NCBI GenBank assembly: GCA_030704615.1
Contig: CM060733.1
Span: 64,852,001 to 64,916,000 of the forward strand
DNA: 64,000 nt
Source: Takakia lepidozioides
Taxonomy: Eukaryota > Streptophyta > Takakiopsida > Takakiales > Takakiaceae
Direction: 5' to 3'
The notes below the pieces were generated by a model. That model made no database searches and was not told the DNA's origin. It worked only from the letters and a program-made list of their open reading frames with translations. Positions 1 through 12,500 of this stretch are shown here, piece by piece; position 1 is the stretch's first letter, and every line of letters begins with the position of its first letter. Made by a program: the position numbers and the translations under genes.

Positions 1-1165
1 GCCCACAAATCGTAGGCGCAGTTAATGCCACAGTAAAGGCAGCGTGAAGGCCGTGGTCGCATTGAAGGCAGCCATTACTAGAGCCCGCTTTGTTCGTACG
101 TGCCTTCACTGCTCCCCACCCTTGCGTCTCTTGGACCTACTAGACTTGTTCACTTCACTACTCCCTCTGCCCATGCCCACTTCGGGATTTATTTTTATGT
201 TGGTGTGACTCCCAAGTTGAACTGTCGAGACTGATCTCCAGGGTATCATTTGTGCGAGAGCTTGCTGGACTTCTTTAGTTAGCTGGTTGTTGTAGTTTTT
301 CTCTGTATCAATTACGTTGACACTCTCTCGAGTCTGTTGGTTAGCGTCACGTGTGCCTCGATAGGCCACCACCCCAGAATATTGTGAGTTGGGTGGAAGG
401 AAAGGAAGGGAGAAGTCTAGATATTTGTGACAGAGCTGCGAAGGCAAACCTGCTGGTGGCGAAGGTAACTTTTGTGCGGGCTGGCTCAGAGACTTTTGTT
501 GAAGTGGGTGTAACTAGGAATGTGGCAGTGTTGAGAGCGTGACTTGTTAGACTCCGAGAGGGAGAAAGAGAGAGAGACAGGTGTTTTCAGCGCCAAAGGT
601 GCTGCTTCTCTCTCCCTCCTTTTCTCTGCACGGTTGGAGAGAGGGCGGGAGGCAAAGTTCAATAGTGCTATGCACTTTGCATTGCCTCCCTCTTCTCTCC
701 AGTCCCGAGCTCTCGTTTTGTTTTCGCGTTAATCCTTATTCTCCCCCTCCTCTTCGTTCGGGTCTGGTACTGCATTATTTTCGATTTGATACATTTCTTA
801 CAGAGCTGCAGTGGAACCGCCACTTGTTCTTTCTCTCACCGCAGCTCGTGGGGTGGTTTCGAGTTAGTATACTCGCTTATCTCAACATCTAGATTTTGGA
901 GTGACTGTTTAGATTACAAGTCATCTTGGAAGCCACAGCAACCTGGTTCAAACAGAGCAACCCGATCGAAAGGTCAAATTTCCAGCCTACCGCCATATAG
1001 TCATGTCATGGTAAAGACAGAGGTGACGTATATGTAGCTACAAATCCTTTCTCTTGTGGAAAGGAACTGGTACCCTGTGGAAAAGCACAGATGAGAGCAG
1101 GTTATCGAGGCTCGTAGTGGGGCGTGGTAAAGGCTTGTGATCAGACCTGGGAAAGCTGCGGACGA
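1..1165 (+). promoter_or_regulatory. 5' flank and probable leader of the HD-Zip IV gene
   Basis: I see no protein-coding gene here. From about 545 to 770 the plus strand is rich in GA and CT runs, as is common in plant 5' leaders. No convincing TATA box could be fixed, so the transcription start is unknown, and an upstream non-coding exon with an intron cannot be excluded. Short open frames in this stretch look like chance. Two short upstream ORFs are listed separately. Confidence 0.4.
1008..1117 (+). promoter_or_regulatory. Two short upstream ORFs before the HD-Zip IV start
   Basis: An ATG at 1008 opens a 9-codon frame closed by TAG at 1037. An ATG at 1091 opens an 8-codon frame closed by TAG at 1117. 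Both end before the first in-frame ATG of the main coding region at 1166. If the transcript includes this stretch, they could lower translation of the main frame. Whether they are transcribed is inferred, not seen. Confidence 0.35.
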
Positions 1166-3559
1166 ATGAGGCTGGGGGGTGTAACAGTATCAGCAACTCC
1201 TAACGGTACGCTAGGAAGGGGCTTTGGGGACTTCGGGGGTATGCCCGCTGGGTTGATGGCCCCTCCGCGACCGGTGCCACCGTTGGCAATGTCTCGCCCA
1301 CCCCCGAAGAATGTCTACGGGTCTGCTCCGGGCCTCTCACTGGCCCCTCCAAGTGGGCTCGAGAACCAGCGCGAAGTGAGCCAAACGGCTGAGAGTGAGC
1401 AACAACACAAAAACAAAGAAGAAGAGTATGAAAGCAGGTCAGGCAGTGACAATATGGAGGGAGGCTCCGGTGATGATCAGGATCCTGATCATCCACCGCG
1501 CAAGAAGAGGTATCACAGGCATACGCCACGCCAGATTCAAGAGATGGAAATGCTATTCAAAGAGTGCCCCCACCCTGATGACAAACAGCGACAGCAGCTG
1601 AGCAAGAATCTAGGCCTGGAACCCCGTCAGGTTAAGTTTTGGTTTCAAAACCGGAGAACACAGATGAAGGCCCAGCAAGAGCGAGCTGAGAATTCAATCC
1701 TCCGAGCTGACAACGATAAACTGCGGTCCGAAAATATCACAATGCGGGAGGCAATCAAGAATGCGTCTTGTCCGCACTGTGGGGGGCCCGCGACCATGGG
1801 TGAGATGTCATTTGACGAGCAGCAACTGCGCATCGAGAATGTGCGCTTGAAGGATGAGCTGGATCGCGTTTCTGCTTTGGCCGCAAAGTACCTTGGTCGA
1901 CCTATCCCCCCAATGGCCCCTCATGCTCTTCCAAGCTCATCTCTCGATCTGCAAGTGGGCGGGGGCAGCTTCGGCATGCATGCAGCACCTGCTGGCATGG
2001 ACATTGTGCAGGGTCCGTCGGTTGCTGATGTGGCAACCCGGCCAGGTGGGCTCACGGATGCAGAGAAACCAATGGTTGTGGAGCTGGCTGTCACAGCTAT
2101 GGAAGAGTTGGTACGCATGGCGCAAGCTGAGGATCCTCTCTGGATAGCGAGCCCTGATTCTCCCAAAGAACAGCTCAACTACGATGAATATGTGCGCCAG
2201 TTTCCACGAGGGATCGGTAGCCGGCCTCATGGGCTGAAGACGGAAGCCACGCGGGAAACGGGTTTGGTGATGATGAATGGAGTGAATTTGGTGGAGACAC
2301 TAATGGACGCTGGGCGATGGATGGAAATGTTCCCTTGCCTCGTGTCTCGAGCTCTCACTGTCGATGTCCTCTCCACTGGAGTGACTGGTAATCGCAACGG
2401 AGCTTTGCAGCTTATGTATGCAGAGCTCCAAGTGTTGTCCCCGTTGGTACCCACGCGCGAGATTTATTTCCTTCGTTACTGCAAGCAGCATGCAGAGGGC
2501 GTGTGGGCTGTGGTTGATGTGTCTGTGGATAGCCTACGAGACAATCCTCCACCATCTTTAATGCGTTGCCGAAGGCGTCCGTCAGGCGTTCTGATCCAGG
2601 ACACCCCAAACGGATACTCCAAATTAACTTCAGTTGAACACATGGAGTATGATGACCGTGCTGTCCACGGCATGTATCGAACTCTAGTCAACACAGGCAT
2701 GGCATTTGGTGCCCAACGATGGCTAGCCACTCTTCAGCGACAGTGTGAGCGCCTGGCCAGTTTGCTCGCAAGCAATATTGCCACTAGAGATCTGGGTGGG
2801 ATTCCAAGTGCCAACGGGCGTCGCAGCATGCTGAAATTGGCCCAGCGTATGACTAATAATTTCTGTGCGGGTGTGAGTGCCTCCACTGTTCATACCTGGA
2901 CAACACTCTCTGGCAGTGGTGAAGATGACGTCCGGGTGATGACTCGCAAGAGTGTGGACAACCCGGGTGAGCCTCATGGCATCGTTCTTAGCGCTGCCAC
3001 CTCCATGTGGCTTCCTGTACCTTCTCAACGCGTTTTTGAGTTTCTTAGGGACGAGCGATTGCGGAGCGAGTGGGACATCCTGTCCAATGGTGGGCTAGTG
3101 GCTGAAATGGCACATATTGCTAAAGGGCAAGATCCTGGGAACAGTGTATCACTTTTGCGAGTGAATGCTATGAACGCAAGCCAAAGCAACATGCTCATTC
3201 TCCAAGAAAGCTGCACTGATGTGTCTGGTTCGCTGGTTATCTATGCGCCCGTTGACATTCCAGCCATGAACCTTGTCTTGCAGGGTGGTGACCCTGCCTA
3301 TGTAGCTCTCCTACCATCAGGCTTTGCAATCCTGCCGGATGGTCCTGAGAATCGACGGTCTATGGGAGTTCAGCATGATAGTGAGCAACTGGCAGACTGC
3401 CCACGCACAGGTGGATCTCTGCTGACTGTAGCTTTTCAGATATTGGTGAGCAGCATACCATCAGCCAGGCTTTCTCTCGAATCTGTTGCAACAGTGAACA
3501 ATCTCATTTCCTGTACGGTACAGCGCATCAAGTCTGCTCTACGGTGCGAGGATGCCTAA
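1166..3559 (+). CDS. Class IV HD-Zip transcription factor (HD-ZLZ-START), intronless
   Basis: This encodes a nuclear homeodomain-leucine zipper regulator of the GL2/PDF2/ANL2 class, which controls epidermal or surface-cell identity in land plants. The frame is open upstream to 1124, but the first in-frame ATG is at 1166, giving 797 residues; typical members have 700-850. Seen from that start: an acidic linker near residues 90-110; a homeodomain at about 113-173 with the [10 protein letters not shown] recognition helix; a zipper-loop-zipper at about 176-240 whose loop carries the class-specific CPHC cysteine pair; a START domain at about 300-530; and the conserved C-terminal START-associated region. 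No frameshift, stop or degraded domain is visible. The absence of any intron is odd, since family members in land plants normally have many, so it may be a functional retrocopy. Some bases before 1166 could belong to the leader or to an earlier exon. Confidence 0.93.
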   Translation: MRLGGVTVSATPNGTLGRGFGDFGGMPAGLMAPPRPVPPLAMSRPPPKNVYGSAPGLSLAPPSGLENQREVSQTAESEQQHKNKEEEYESRSGSDNMEGGSGDDQDPDHPPRKKRYHRHTPRQIQEMEMLFKECPHPDDKQRQQLSKNLGLEPRQVKFWFQNRRTQMKAQQERAENSILRADNDKLRSENITMREAIKNASCPHCGGPATMGEMSFDEQQLRIENVRLKDELDRVSALAAKYLGRPIPPMAPHALPSSSLDLQVGGGSFGMHAAPAGMDIVQGPSVADVATRPGGLTDAEKPMVVELAVTAMEELVRMAQAEDPLWIASPDSPKEQLNYDEYVRQFPRGIGSRPHGLKTEATRETGLVMMNGVNLVETLMDAGRWMEMFPCLVSRALTVDVLSTGVTGNRNGALQLMYAELQVLSPLVPTREIYFLRYCKQHAEGVWAVVDVSVDSLRDNPPPSLMRCRRRPSGVLIQDTPNGYSKLTSVEHMEYDDRAVHGMYRTLVNTGMAFGAQRWLATLQRQCERLASLLASNIATRDLGGIPSANGRRSMLKLAQRMTNNFCAGVSASTVHTWTTLSGSGEDDVRVMTRKSVDNPGEPHGIVLSAATSMWLPVPSQRVFEFLRDERLRSEWDILSNGGLVAEMAHIAKGQDPGNSVSLLRVNAMNASQSNMLILQESCTDVSGSLVIYAPVDIPAMNLVLQGGDPAYVALLPSGFAILPDGPENRRSMGVQHDSEQLADCPRTGGSLLTVAFQILVSSIPSARLSLESVATVNNLISCTVQRIKSALRCEDA

Positions 3560-4699
3560 GGGGGTGCGGGTCGGTGGGACCTTGCCTTTACTGATTGGAA
3601 GTGGCGCTTATCTCTCGGCCAAATCTTCTCAGAAGAGCGAAGGTGAGCTCAGGAGAGGACTTGTGCTGCTGAGAGAGTTGAGGAGCTTTCAAGATTGTTT
3701 GATAGCTCATATTGAGCATGATCTTGAGTGTTCCTCAGGAAGGAGAAGGAGGGTCACATTTTGCCACCAGGATAATTTCATACAGCGGCGTCTAGACCAT
3801 TTAGCATTGGCATTACGATAAACAAGACTGTACAGGGTAGGAGTTGAGTCAAGAGCGAACCACCACTGATGGCCCTTGCTGCGTGGTAGAGTGGAATATT
3901 CATGGCGGCATGGATGAGTGCACTCTGGTGTGCGGGTCTCCGTTGTGATGGCTGGTCACTCACACACCAGAATCGTGCATGTGCTTCACCACTCGGCAAG
4001 GGTAGTGGTTCGGGTATTGACTCTACTTCTCACCCATCTCTTTCATTCTATACACAGTGTCAAAAGTTCTTTCATGCCTTGAAGGATGACCTTGTAAATT
4101 TTGGTATCCAAGTGGGATTGCAATTCAAGGAATGTCCAAGACTGCTACATAGCTACATACAGTATCAGGTAGTACAAAGCTCACTTGCAATTGAGACTGC
4201 AATAGTATATTGTGGAGTGGTCAGCTGAAACTGCTGTACATCTGGATGATGAGGATGTACAGAGGGTGCGTAATCTCATGTTTAGATTCAGCCCTGAGTT
4301 TGTCCACCACGTCGGATTGATAGCTGAAGGGCTGGGAGCAGTAGAATGTATGGATCTCAACATTGGGAAAGGCCACCAAGTTTTTTCCCCTCTGCATTTA
4401 AGTCTTGGACAAAATGCTGCCCAATAAGTGAAGATGGACATCCTCATCAGGCCGCAGCTGGGTACCCGCCGAGGCAGCACGACGGGTCTTGCCGCCACCC
4501 CCCAAGAGATAGTGGCACTTACGCTTGTTGTAAAAAGCCTGGACCCGTTACACTCCCAGGAGGTCACAGAAGCTGCTCTCAGGGAGCCCTTCGGCAAAGA
4601 TAACATCATTCAAGTCTACTACAGTAAAATCGCCCCAATGGAGAAAACCAAACACTCAGGCATGGCACTCATCACCTGCAAGAATCCCAGCATATACAC
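3560..4699. other. 3' flank of HD-Zip IV; no recognised gene
   Basis: This holds the 3' untranslated region and then unassigned sequence. Plus-strand frames at 4212-4427 and 4428-4784 are open but match no family I recognise. The second overlaps the reverse-strand transposase scrap at 4700-4795, so it is probably an antisense shadow of transposon-derived DNA. Confidence 0.3.
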
Positions 4700-4795
4700 C
4701 CACCATATGCGTATTGTTGCGAATTCAGTCTCCGCCTCCTCAATGCTAGGGACAATCTTCCAGGAAAGACACATGGCCCTATGACCGTCTCGGCG
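4700..4795 (-). pseudogene. Fragment of MULE-like transposase
   Basis: Read on the minus strand, about 30 residues (HRAMCLSWK, then AETEFATIRIWW) closely parallel the transposase at 50642-52947, which has HRSMCLAWK and AETQFACIRAWW at the equivalent place. In that protein the segment follows the CxxH motif of the catalytic core. Nothing recognisable continues on either side, so it is a decayed remnant about 1.1 kb downstream of the HD-Zip IV stop. Confidence 0.6.
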
Positions 4796-4859
4796 GCGGG
4801 AGGTGATGAACTTTTGGATTTGCTGCATCGAACTTTGCATTCCAGCCATCACTATTGCT

Positions 4860-6361
4860 GGCTCTACCTACTTACTGGCCTCATGAGGAAAATAATGTTC
4901 ACTCAAAGTCCTCGAGCCCGGTGTTCCTGATACCTACCTAAGCATATGTAAAACCGCATTGAATGTATCTTGTATACAATGAATGTGCAGTTTAAACTTG
5001 ACGGCTCTTCTTGTTTCGCAAATCCAACACGAACACTAACTTCCTTCCATTAAAGCCGTCCATTAGCAGTCAGGATTTGTAAACTTATCAAAATCTACAT
5101 ATTCTATTCACAAATCTATCATTTTTCATGCACCATCCAACTTATTAACAATACCACTCATTTCTGTTTGTATTGTATAGTATTTTCAGTACTTATTCAT
5201 GTTTGTATGATGGTTGGTGGGCGTTCGTTGAAAAAAAGTTACGTTGCACATACACATACAGATCGAGGAAAGCCGAAGCTTCTGTATATAAAATAAAAAG
5301 TGGCCGAAACATTTGTACAAAGTTGTACTATGTGCGATAGAAAAACAGATGGATGCTTAATCTAAACGCTTCGTGCAACAAACGAGTCTTGCTGTGAACG
5401 GGTATCATCTGAAAATTACCTACTACTAGAATCAAAGTTAAGTCAATGTAGCCTCAAACCTTACAAAGAACAAAATTAAATATTCAGTAGAATGATGTTT
5501 AACTTGTGCATATTCAATGATGTATGATTTAACACAAATAGAGCAATGAATCAATGGCTGGAAAATCAACACTTTTTCAATGCTGATGCCAAACTTCATC
5601 TATGAAACACCAGATTCAATATTGACACAACACAAAAATCAATCTAACAATTGACTTGAAATTGAGAATGTGTTGTTACAGCTAAAAATGAATGAACACT
5701 AATTCTACACCAAATCAACGCCGGGCGTGGATGTTATTTTAACCCTATGTTGCTACAATTCAATTAATTGTGCTTGTATCGATTCAATGTCGAGCAAGCC
5801 ATGTATGTATCAACACCACATCAACGCCGACTAAAAATAGTAAAAAAAAAGAAAATATTATAGTAGTGTCTGCTCAGTGGGGCCAAAACTTCGATATAGC
5901 TGCAACCGAGTCTTAGAATCACTTTGGAGACAACCGACGTCTCTTAGGGTCTATGTAGTCGGAGGACGCTGACAGAAGTTGTCTCATGGAAGGCCAAGCA
6001 CCTAGGCCAAGCAACTATTCTCATACTTATTACAATAGTCTTCATCGAATCTTCAAGTTGTCCTATGTTCTGGCTTTGGAGGATTTGTAGGGACATCCCG
6101 GCCCAGCCCATGGCTTCTGAATAAGTTTCGGCTCTCCAACTTGAGTTACCCTAGGTTTTGGAACAATGCTGCCAGCACAGATATCAGTGATAACTTGAGC
6201 TACAATGAACTTTCTTGTGGGTTCCCCAAGGTGCTGATAGAAGCACAAGGGGATTGTACCCCATACACGTCTTCCACACATTTGATCCCCAAGCTTCCAC
6301 ATATTGTGCACTCGTTTCCTAACAGGTCATGGACATGGGCTGTGGATATGGTGGGGAAACA
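4860..6361. other. AT-rich intergenic sequence
   Basis: There is no supported gene. The sequence is AT-rich with scattered A and T runs. No RER1 exon upstream of the one at 6362 was found here. Confidence 0.5.
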
Positions 6362-6543
6362 GGGATCCACTAAAAAAGGCATTTCTTGTTGCCTTCAGCC
6401 TGACTTTCTTCAGGATCTTTGATGTGCCAGTGTTTTGGCCCATTCTCCTACTGTACTGGATTGTGCTATTTGTGCTCACAATGAAGCGCCAAATCAGACA
6501 CGTGATTAAATTTCGATATATTCCTTTCTCCATCGACAAACAG
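6362..6543 (+). pseudogene. RER1: Single exon of RER1 (ER retention/retrieval receptor)
   Basis: The frame encodes the most conserved part of RER1, an integral membrane protein of the early Golgi that returns ER membrane proteins to the ER. Visible blocks are [33 protein letters not shown] and the following [11 protein letters not shown]. The middle part is the hydrophobic hairpin of the third and fourth membrane segments. It is bounded by a plausible acceptor (aacag at 6358-6362) and a good donor (CAG/gtaagg at 6543/6544). There is no stop or frameshift. The other exons, for the earlier membrane segments and the short C-terminal tail, were not found nearby, so it is either one exon of a gene with long introns or a stranded gene fragment. 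Confidence 0.75.
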
Positions 6544-6559
6544 GTAAGGCCCGGTAATT

Positions 6560-7470
6560 GATGTATTGCTATAATGCCTACACAAAGCCGATGATACTCG
6601 AGTTACAAAATGCTGGTGCTGAATTCAGGGCTCACATGAAGAAAATATACTATGTATTGCAGCACTACTAGTGATGTAGGGTGTATGATATCATACACAG
6701 ATGTGACATGTGGCTGAGCCAGGGACACTGCACTATCTGTGTGCTAGAGATGGACTGTGGAAGAAATGTGCTCATTCACGTTGACCCAATGGGTAGCTTT
6801 GGAGGCCCTTCCTTTGTTTCCCACCTGGTTGAATAGGATGACTCCTGGTTTAGTCATCGGGTTACCTTCCTGGGAAGTTGACAGAAACTCATTAGGTTAC
6901 ACCCTCTGTTGGGAACTTATGAAGTTGGAAGTCATAACAGTCGGCCTCTGCTCTTCAAGAACTTGTTGAAATGTCTCAAAAAACTCTCCAATTGACTCTC
7001 TAAGAACAGGGCTGCATTTAAGGTTGTTCAGTTTCTTTGTTTGCTTATGTGATGTTCTCTGACAAGTCTGTTCTCTCTCCTTTGGGTCTATTGTCAGAGT
7101 TCTCTTGCAAAGAGCTTCTCTTGCCTTGGAGATGGCAAATGCTGGAACTGGAAGCCTTAATGGGGCAACATCAGAGGTTGATGTGATGTGATGCGTGTTC
7201 TCGCTGAGAAGGCTGACCCACTATGTGGTATGTTCCTCCTCTCATATACGTACGGGACAAAAGCCAGGCTTCTTGCAAGCTGCTGCATTGCAAAGCAGGA
7301 TTGATTCTTAACTGTTTTTAAGGTACAAGCTTTTTAACACTTACTCCTCTTTCGTGCAAGAGATCCCCAATGCAACTTGGATTACTGAAAAGATTGACGT
7401 GTTAAGGAGTCAGTAGAGCAGTTGACTGCATGCTCTCTGCTGGATGTTCAGGCTGAGCTACCTAAAGACC
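6560..7470. other. Intergenic; no recognised gene
   Basis: Short open stretches exist (for example 6757-6969), but none shows a family I know. The composite retrotransposon begins at 7471. Confidence 0.35.
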
Positions 7471-10400
7471 TGTCAAGTTATTTTACCACTAGTGTGAAGT
7501 TAGCTAGGAAATAGCTAGCTTTTATATATTGACATTTGGGATTGACCCAAGTGTTAATCCAGGGGCCAATACATATTTGGGCACCTGGCGTTGTTATCTT
7601 CACGGCAGATCGCAGTGGGCTCATCTTTCTCGAGTTGAGCCTCACCGCGTCTATGGCGCCATAGTGTGGATTCCCCATGGCGTGGGGTGCACTTGGCTCG
7701 ACTTAATATATAAGTGATGTTTTCATGTGCAAGTGTGTGAGTTTGAGAGAGCTTGTATGCTTGTATCATTCCTTTCCTTATCACTCGAGAAAGATCAGCT
7801 CGAGTCTGTGAGTGCCAGGTTCGAGTTGTTTTGTAGCACTTGTGGTTTCATGAAAAGCGGTTCAGCCTCGAGTGCAGGGATCCGTGCGTGAGCCTATCCA
7901 AAGCGGATAGAGTGCAAAGGCGAACAGGTTGCAGGTTTGCAATGGATAGAGAGGCGGGTAGCCTATGTTGAAGAGCGGCGTTGCATAGCTCAACGTTATG
8001 GCAACCAGGTTTGGGCTTCTAATGTGAAGCGGAGGAGATGCTGGCCACGAGTGGGCGAACTGGTGGTCGTCTTCTTCAGTTGCAGGCCAAGTTAAGGAGC
8101 TGCAGGAATGTGGGCTATGCATGGGAATCTAGCATGTTGCAGGATGGAGATGATATGATCAGCTCCAGGTATTTCTGCCCGAAACTAGTTGTTGCGGGTA
8201 GATGAGGAGCAGCCGAATGGTGGAGCTGCGAGGGGATGCATCGCAGCCCGTTGGGAGCTTCAGCTCTAAGCTCATGAAGAGGTATGAGTGAAGAGAGGGG
8301 GCTGGTCCCTCTTGTGTGCAAATCAGTGCACTTGTGAAGCATGTGCTGAGTTGGAGTTTCAATCTGAAACTCAGCAGTGTAAGGGCTCTTGGAGTGGCAA
8401 GAGCGGGGTTGGAAGGGCAGCAACGAGGCGCCCTAGAGCCAAGGGAGATGCATGAGAAGTGCAGGTGCACCAAGTTTGTAAAGGTGTGTATTTTCAGATT
8501 TGTTTTTGTGAGCTTCATGAAGAAAATGGAGCTTGTTGGGCAGCATATAGTTTGCTTGTTGAGTTGGAGGCACTTCTAGTGGGTCGTGAGAGCTCAGGAG
8601 TGCAGGGCAACGGGGCTGATGACTCCGCAGAATTCATAGCTCGTCGGCAGCAGGTGCTAGAGCAAACCCCAGCTCGGGAAGAGCTCGGGAAGAGCTCGGG
8701 AACGCCCCGGAACGCCCCGGGAACTCATGGGAACTCGTTGGGAGTTCCAGGGAATGCAGGGAATAGTGGTCGTGATGGGCCGTTGGGGCGGTATCATGAG
8801 ATACCACGAGCCCAGGTCGTGATGGTTGACCGTGACCGTTGGAAGTCGTGGTGCGGACACAACGGGTGGGCATGATGACCAGATCGTGGGGATGGCGGGC
8901 CGTGAAGGCTCGTGGGAGTGGTACCATGGGGTATCACTGGGCAGCCCATGGCCAACGAGCGCCTAGGGCGGGCCGTGAGGAGTAGTGGCGGTTAGAGCCA
9001 CGGAAGGCCGCGAACAGTTAGAGTGAAAAATAAAAATAATAAAATAAAAATTACTCCCCTGCAGGTAATCTTTTCTGGTTTTCAGCCCAATTCTTAACTA
9101 TGGGGGAGACCAGCCTGCAGGTAATTCCTTTGGACAGAATGTTGTTGGGGCCTATATGTACCTCTATTTGCTCCATCTTTGAACCTTCAATGAACGACAT
9201 GGTTTCTTGAGGTGGTTCCATTCTGAGGAATGACTGGTGGACAAGAGGAGGCACTGGCGGACCCTATGGAGGCTTGCATGGGGCCTTGGAGGCCAAGTTT
9301 CATGAGCTCGTGGAGGGCGGTTTGAGGAGTGTCTACAGGATGCTCTCATGGTCATGCAAGTGAGAGAAGAGAGGAAAAAAAAGGGTGATGGGATGAGAGC
9401 GTGCTGGGGATAGGCATTGCCTTAGTTTCCCTTCCTCGTAGCTTTCCACCTTCTCTGTAGGCCGAGACCTTTCCGTAGGTGGAGGCAAGAGTCAGTCCGG
9501 GTTTGGGCTAGGTTGCAGGAGCGACACTGTGGAGTTGTTTTTGGTGTGGGGGAGTTGTTGTTTTCATTCTTGTGTTTGGATCCCCTCCACACCTGCATGC
9601 TTGATTGTGCGCCATGCTAGTTTTGTGTGGGCGCTTGATTTTATAGGTGGTTGACTCGGGCTTGATCGCCGATCCAACCCTAGAGCATGTTGTCGATGGT
9701 GAGGCTGGGTTGATGACCAGTCAGACCATCTTTGTTTCTCCTGTGGTGAGGTTGGAGGTGATGACCAGCCAACCATAGGAGTGCCTGCGGTGGATGCAGG
9801 TGCAGGTGCAGGCTATGTTAGGACCTAGTATTCCAAACCATAAGCCGCATCAGGTTCTCTACCCGGATACCTTGTGGAGAGGGGTTTAGAGACATGTTCA
9901 TGACCGGTTGAGTGTCAGTTTGTCAACACGGAGGTGCCATTAGTTGCTAGGGAAAGTGTCGGTGAGCATTAGCGATACTAGCGGGTATACGAGACGAGGT
10001 GTGCGGTTTAGGCCACCTTCACCTCCTGTGTCTTCTACGGAAGGTTCTGATTCGGATTGTGAATCAGGAAGACTCACACCGGCGGTGCAAGTTGTTTCTT
10101 TGCCATTGTTGTGGGACACAATGGAGGAGATGTATGGAGCCACCAAGGGGCCACGAAGGTACTCTGGGGCGGTGGCAACCATCGAGTTGGATGACTTTAT
10201 CCAAGAGTTTGATAGTTGGTGTGACTTACAGCAAATGCGCAATCCACAACTGTTTACACCTTTTATGGCATGGAAGGGGCTGTTTCAGCACCTTGAGGGA
10301 CCGCCCATGGATGATTACCATGAGTTTAGGCGGGGGCACGATGTTAAGATCGAGTAGTGGAGGATGTATTGGTCACCCGACTATGTCTCCATCACTAGAG

Positions 10401-12240
10401 GCACTCGAGGCACAAGGGCAGCAGCCACACCGGCAGCTGCATCAGCAGCAACAACTACAACAACAGCTTCCACGAGCAGTAGTGGAACTAGTGGTACAAC
10501 AACTACGACATCCACCCAAGCTACTGCTGCACCAGCACCAGTGGCGGTGCCTGCCTTCAACCCTGTTGTGGAGTTCTTTGAAGAGTTGAGAAAGAACTAC
10601 CAAGGGGTGAGGATAGAGAAGTTGAGGAACTTGCAAGAGTTCCAACGGAAGCCTACTGAGAGCTTGAGGGAGGCTTTCACTCGCATGAGGCGCTTGATAA
10701 ATGTAACCCAAGGGGTTACGGAGGCTCAGGCAGTCCAGTTCTAGTATGGGATATTGGACAAGGAGCTGAGGAGAAGGGTGCGGGATGCAACTCTCCTACA
10801 AGCGGCCCAACCCACCTTAGCAAATGTGTTTTTGCTGGCAGAGCGGATAGAGCTCAACATGGTGGAGGAACGAGTGGTCATGGTGGGATTTGCTAAGGAG
10901 GCACCACGGGGTAGTGGTGCTCCTAGCCAGCCACTACCTCAACGTGCTCAAGGCAACAAGGGCTCAGGTGAAGCCCAGGGAAGGGCAGAGAGGACCTCAG
11001 ATGCAGGGGTCTCTCCCTTCAGTTGCTAGCCAACAACGGGCGGATGTGGTGTGCTGGACATGTGGAGGAAGGATTGCCCAGAGGGAGGCAATGGTTTGGC
11101 ACCGGCACAGCCTGCATAGTTGTTGTGTGGGCATTGTGGCAAGTACGGGCATGGAGAGGCCCAGTGCTATGGTTTGCACCCTGAGTTGCGCCCAAGCCAG
11201 TTCCAAGGGAACAATGGTGGCCGGGGCGAGGTGGAGCAGCCCAGAGAGGACGAGGTGGCCAGGCACGAGGTGCAGGCCAAGGGCAAGCTCAACATGGCCA
11301 AGGACGCGGAGGTCAGGGTGGTGACCAAGGCATGGCCAACCGGCTTCAACAGCTAGAGCAGAGGCTTGCTGCCATGGCCACAACTCAGGTGGTACCGGCT
11401 CCAAGGCCGGATGGTCCACCTCCTGCTCTTGAGGCAGGAGACATGGGAGGCATGGGATTCATGTGCGGGGCAGCACTACCACTGGTGAGGGGTGCCACTA
11501 CCACTACCACTTCCACGGTGGGTGGGGCACCACTACCACTAGTGTCGGGCAGCACTACCACTAGTGCAAGTGGAGTCGGTTGCGGCAGTGACTCGAGGAG
11601 AAGCACGAGTTCCTGAGCCACAGGGTGCGGAGGTGGAGTTGGATCCATAGCGTGGGGAGGCAAGCCATCAGGCTAGGCTTCCTCAGTCATTCACATTGGC
11701 GGAGACAGTGTCGACGCCGTCCATGGCACCTAGTTCTCGCCCGACTGTTACCGAGGCGGAGGTTACTATGCCATTGGGGAGAGCTACACGGGCAGCACCA
11801 CTACCTAGTGTTGCCAAAGCTACGGCAGCTAGTGTGCTGCTGGGGGCGGCCACAGTTGTGTACCAGGCTCCATTGTTCTTGGCTACCATGATTGCGACGC
11901 CAGGGGTAAGACCAGCTGAGGTGTTCAGGCTGGCAGCTACACTCTGTGAGAGTGGGGAGGTTACTTCATCTTCTGCAGAGATAGTGGGAGGTGTAGTGCC
12001 GGAGGGATCCTCGGATGTGAGGGTCAAGATTGCCACGGCGGCGCCATGGCAAGCTGCAGCTGCCAGGTTGATGGAGCTGTCAGCTAGGCCAGCCATTGAG
12101 CGCACCATGGTGACACCTGGAGTTGTCATGTTAGACAACCAGGATGGCATTTTCTGTTTGAGTGGACCGGCAAGCAAGAGGTACCGGCCACTACGGGTCT
12201 TGTTGGACTCGGGAGCTCAGCCATTGATGCTGGGCAGAGC
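7471..12240 (+). repeat. Left arm of the inverted repeat (LTR, leader, gag, 5' part of protease)
   Basis: This is the forward-strand arm, about 4.77 kb. Its LTR-like part contains a TATA-like stretch (TTAATATATAAG at 7703-7714). Compared with the right arm it lacks about 115 bp next to an A-rich run near 9030-9050. It ends just after the protease active site, at the sequence ggcagagc (12233-12240). The inner end of the LTR and the primer-binding site could not be fixed by eye. Confidence 0.85.
9944..12240 (+). pseudogene. gag and start of protease, forward copy (broken)
   Basis: Read in one forward frame, this encodes a Ty3/gypsy Gag and the start of the aspartic protease. Order: N-terminal serine/proline-rich part; a capsid-like region at about 10540-10900 (FFEELRKNYQG, LREAFTRMRR); a zinc-knuckle region at about 11040-11170; a threonine/glycine-rich linker; then the protease active site LLDSGA at about 12200-12217. 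Stops interrupt it, including TAG at 10355-10357 and TAG at 10742-10744; in the reverse copy the second position is a tryptophan. The first open codon near 9944 is not ATG. The frame is cut at 12240, where the sequence switches to the opposite strand. Confidence 0.8.
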
Positions 12241-12500
12241 TATTGAATCAAAGACCTCTCCATGTCACCGTATCTATAGGGTCTCCGAAAGATTGGTGTG
12301 TCCGTGGCCAACTCAATACGAATCTCCTGACCCTTCAGTGCTCCCAAATCCTTCAAATTGAAGGCAAAGCAATTCTTGTAAGCCCTCAGGAACCGCCGTA
12401 TACGTCGTCTCTCTCCTCCAGTGACAATGGGTCCAATGTCAGGCTCCCAATTGTCCTCCGTAACTGCAACCTTAAGTCCAGCAGACTTAGAGGTAGGAGA
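12240..12500 (-). pseudogene. N-terminal start of gypsy reverse transcriptase
   Basis: Downstream of the DNMT in the same frame comes a linker and then the typical entry into Ty3/gypsy reverse transcriptase: RRIRRFLRAYKNCFAFNLKDL, cut here to its recognisable core (FLRAYKNCFAF), then IRIELATDTPIFRRPYRY. The sequence stops at 12240 where the forward protease copy begins, so the polymerase catalytic motifs are missing. Confidence 0.78.

Noticed and set aside
1200-3216. Several ORFs of 60-109 codons on the minus strand and in other frames
   Set aside because: They are shadows of the HD-Zip IV coding region with no recognisable domains.
9800-9900. Primer-binding site of the inverted gypsy element
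   Set aside because: The stretch after GTTAGGACCTAG at about 9817 looks like an LTR edge, but no TGG-initiated sequence complementary to a tRNA 3' end could be identified, so the LTR inner end is left open.
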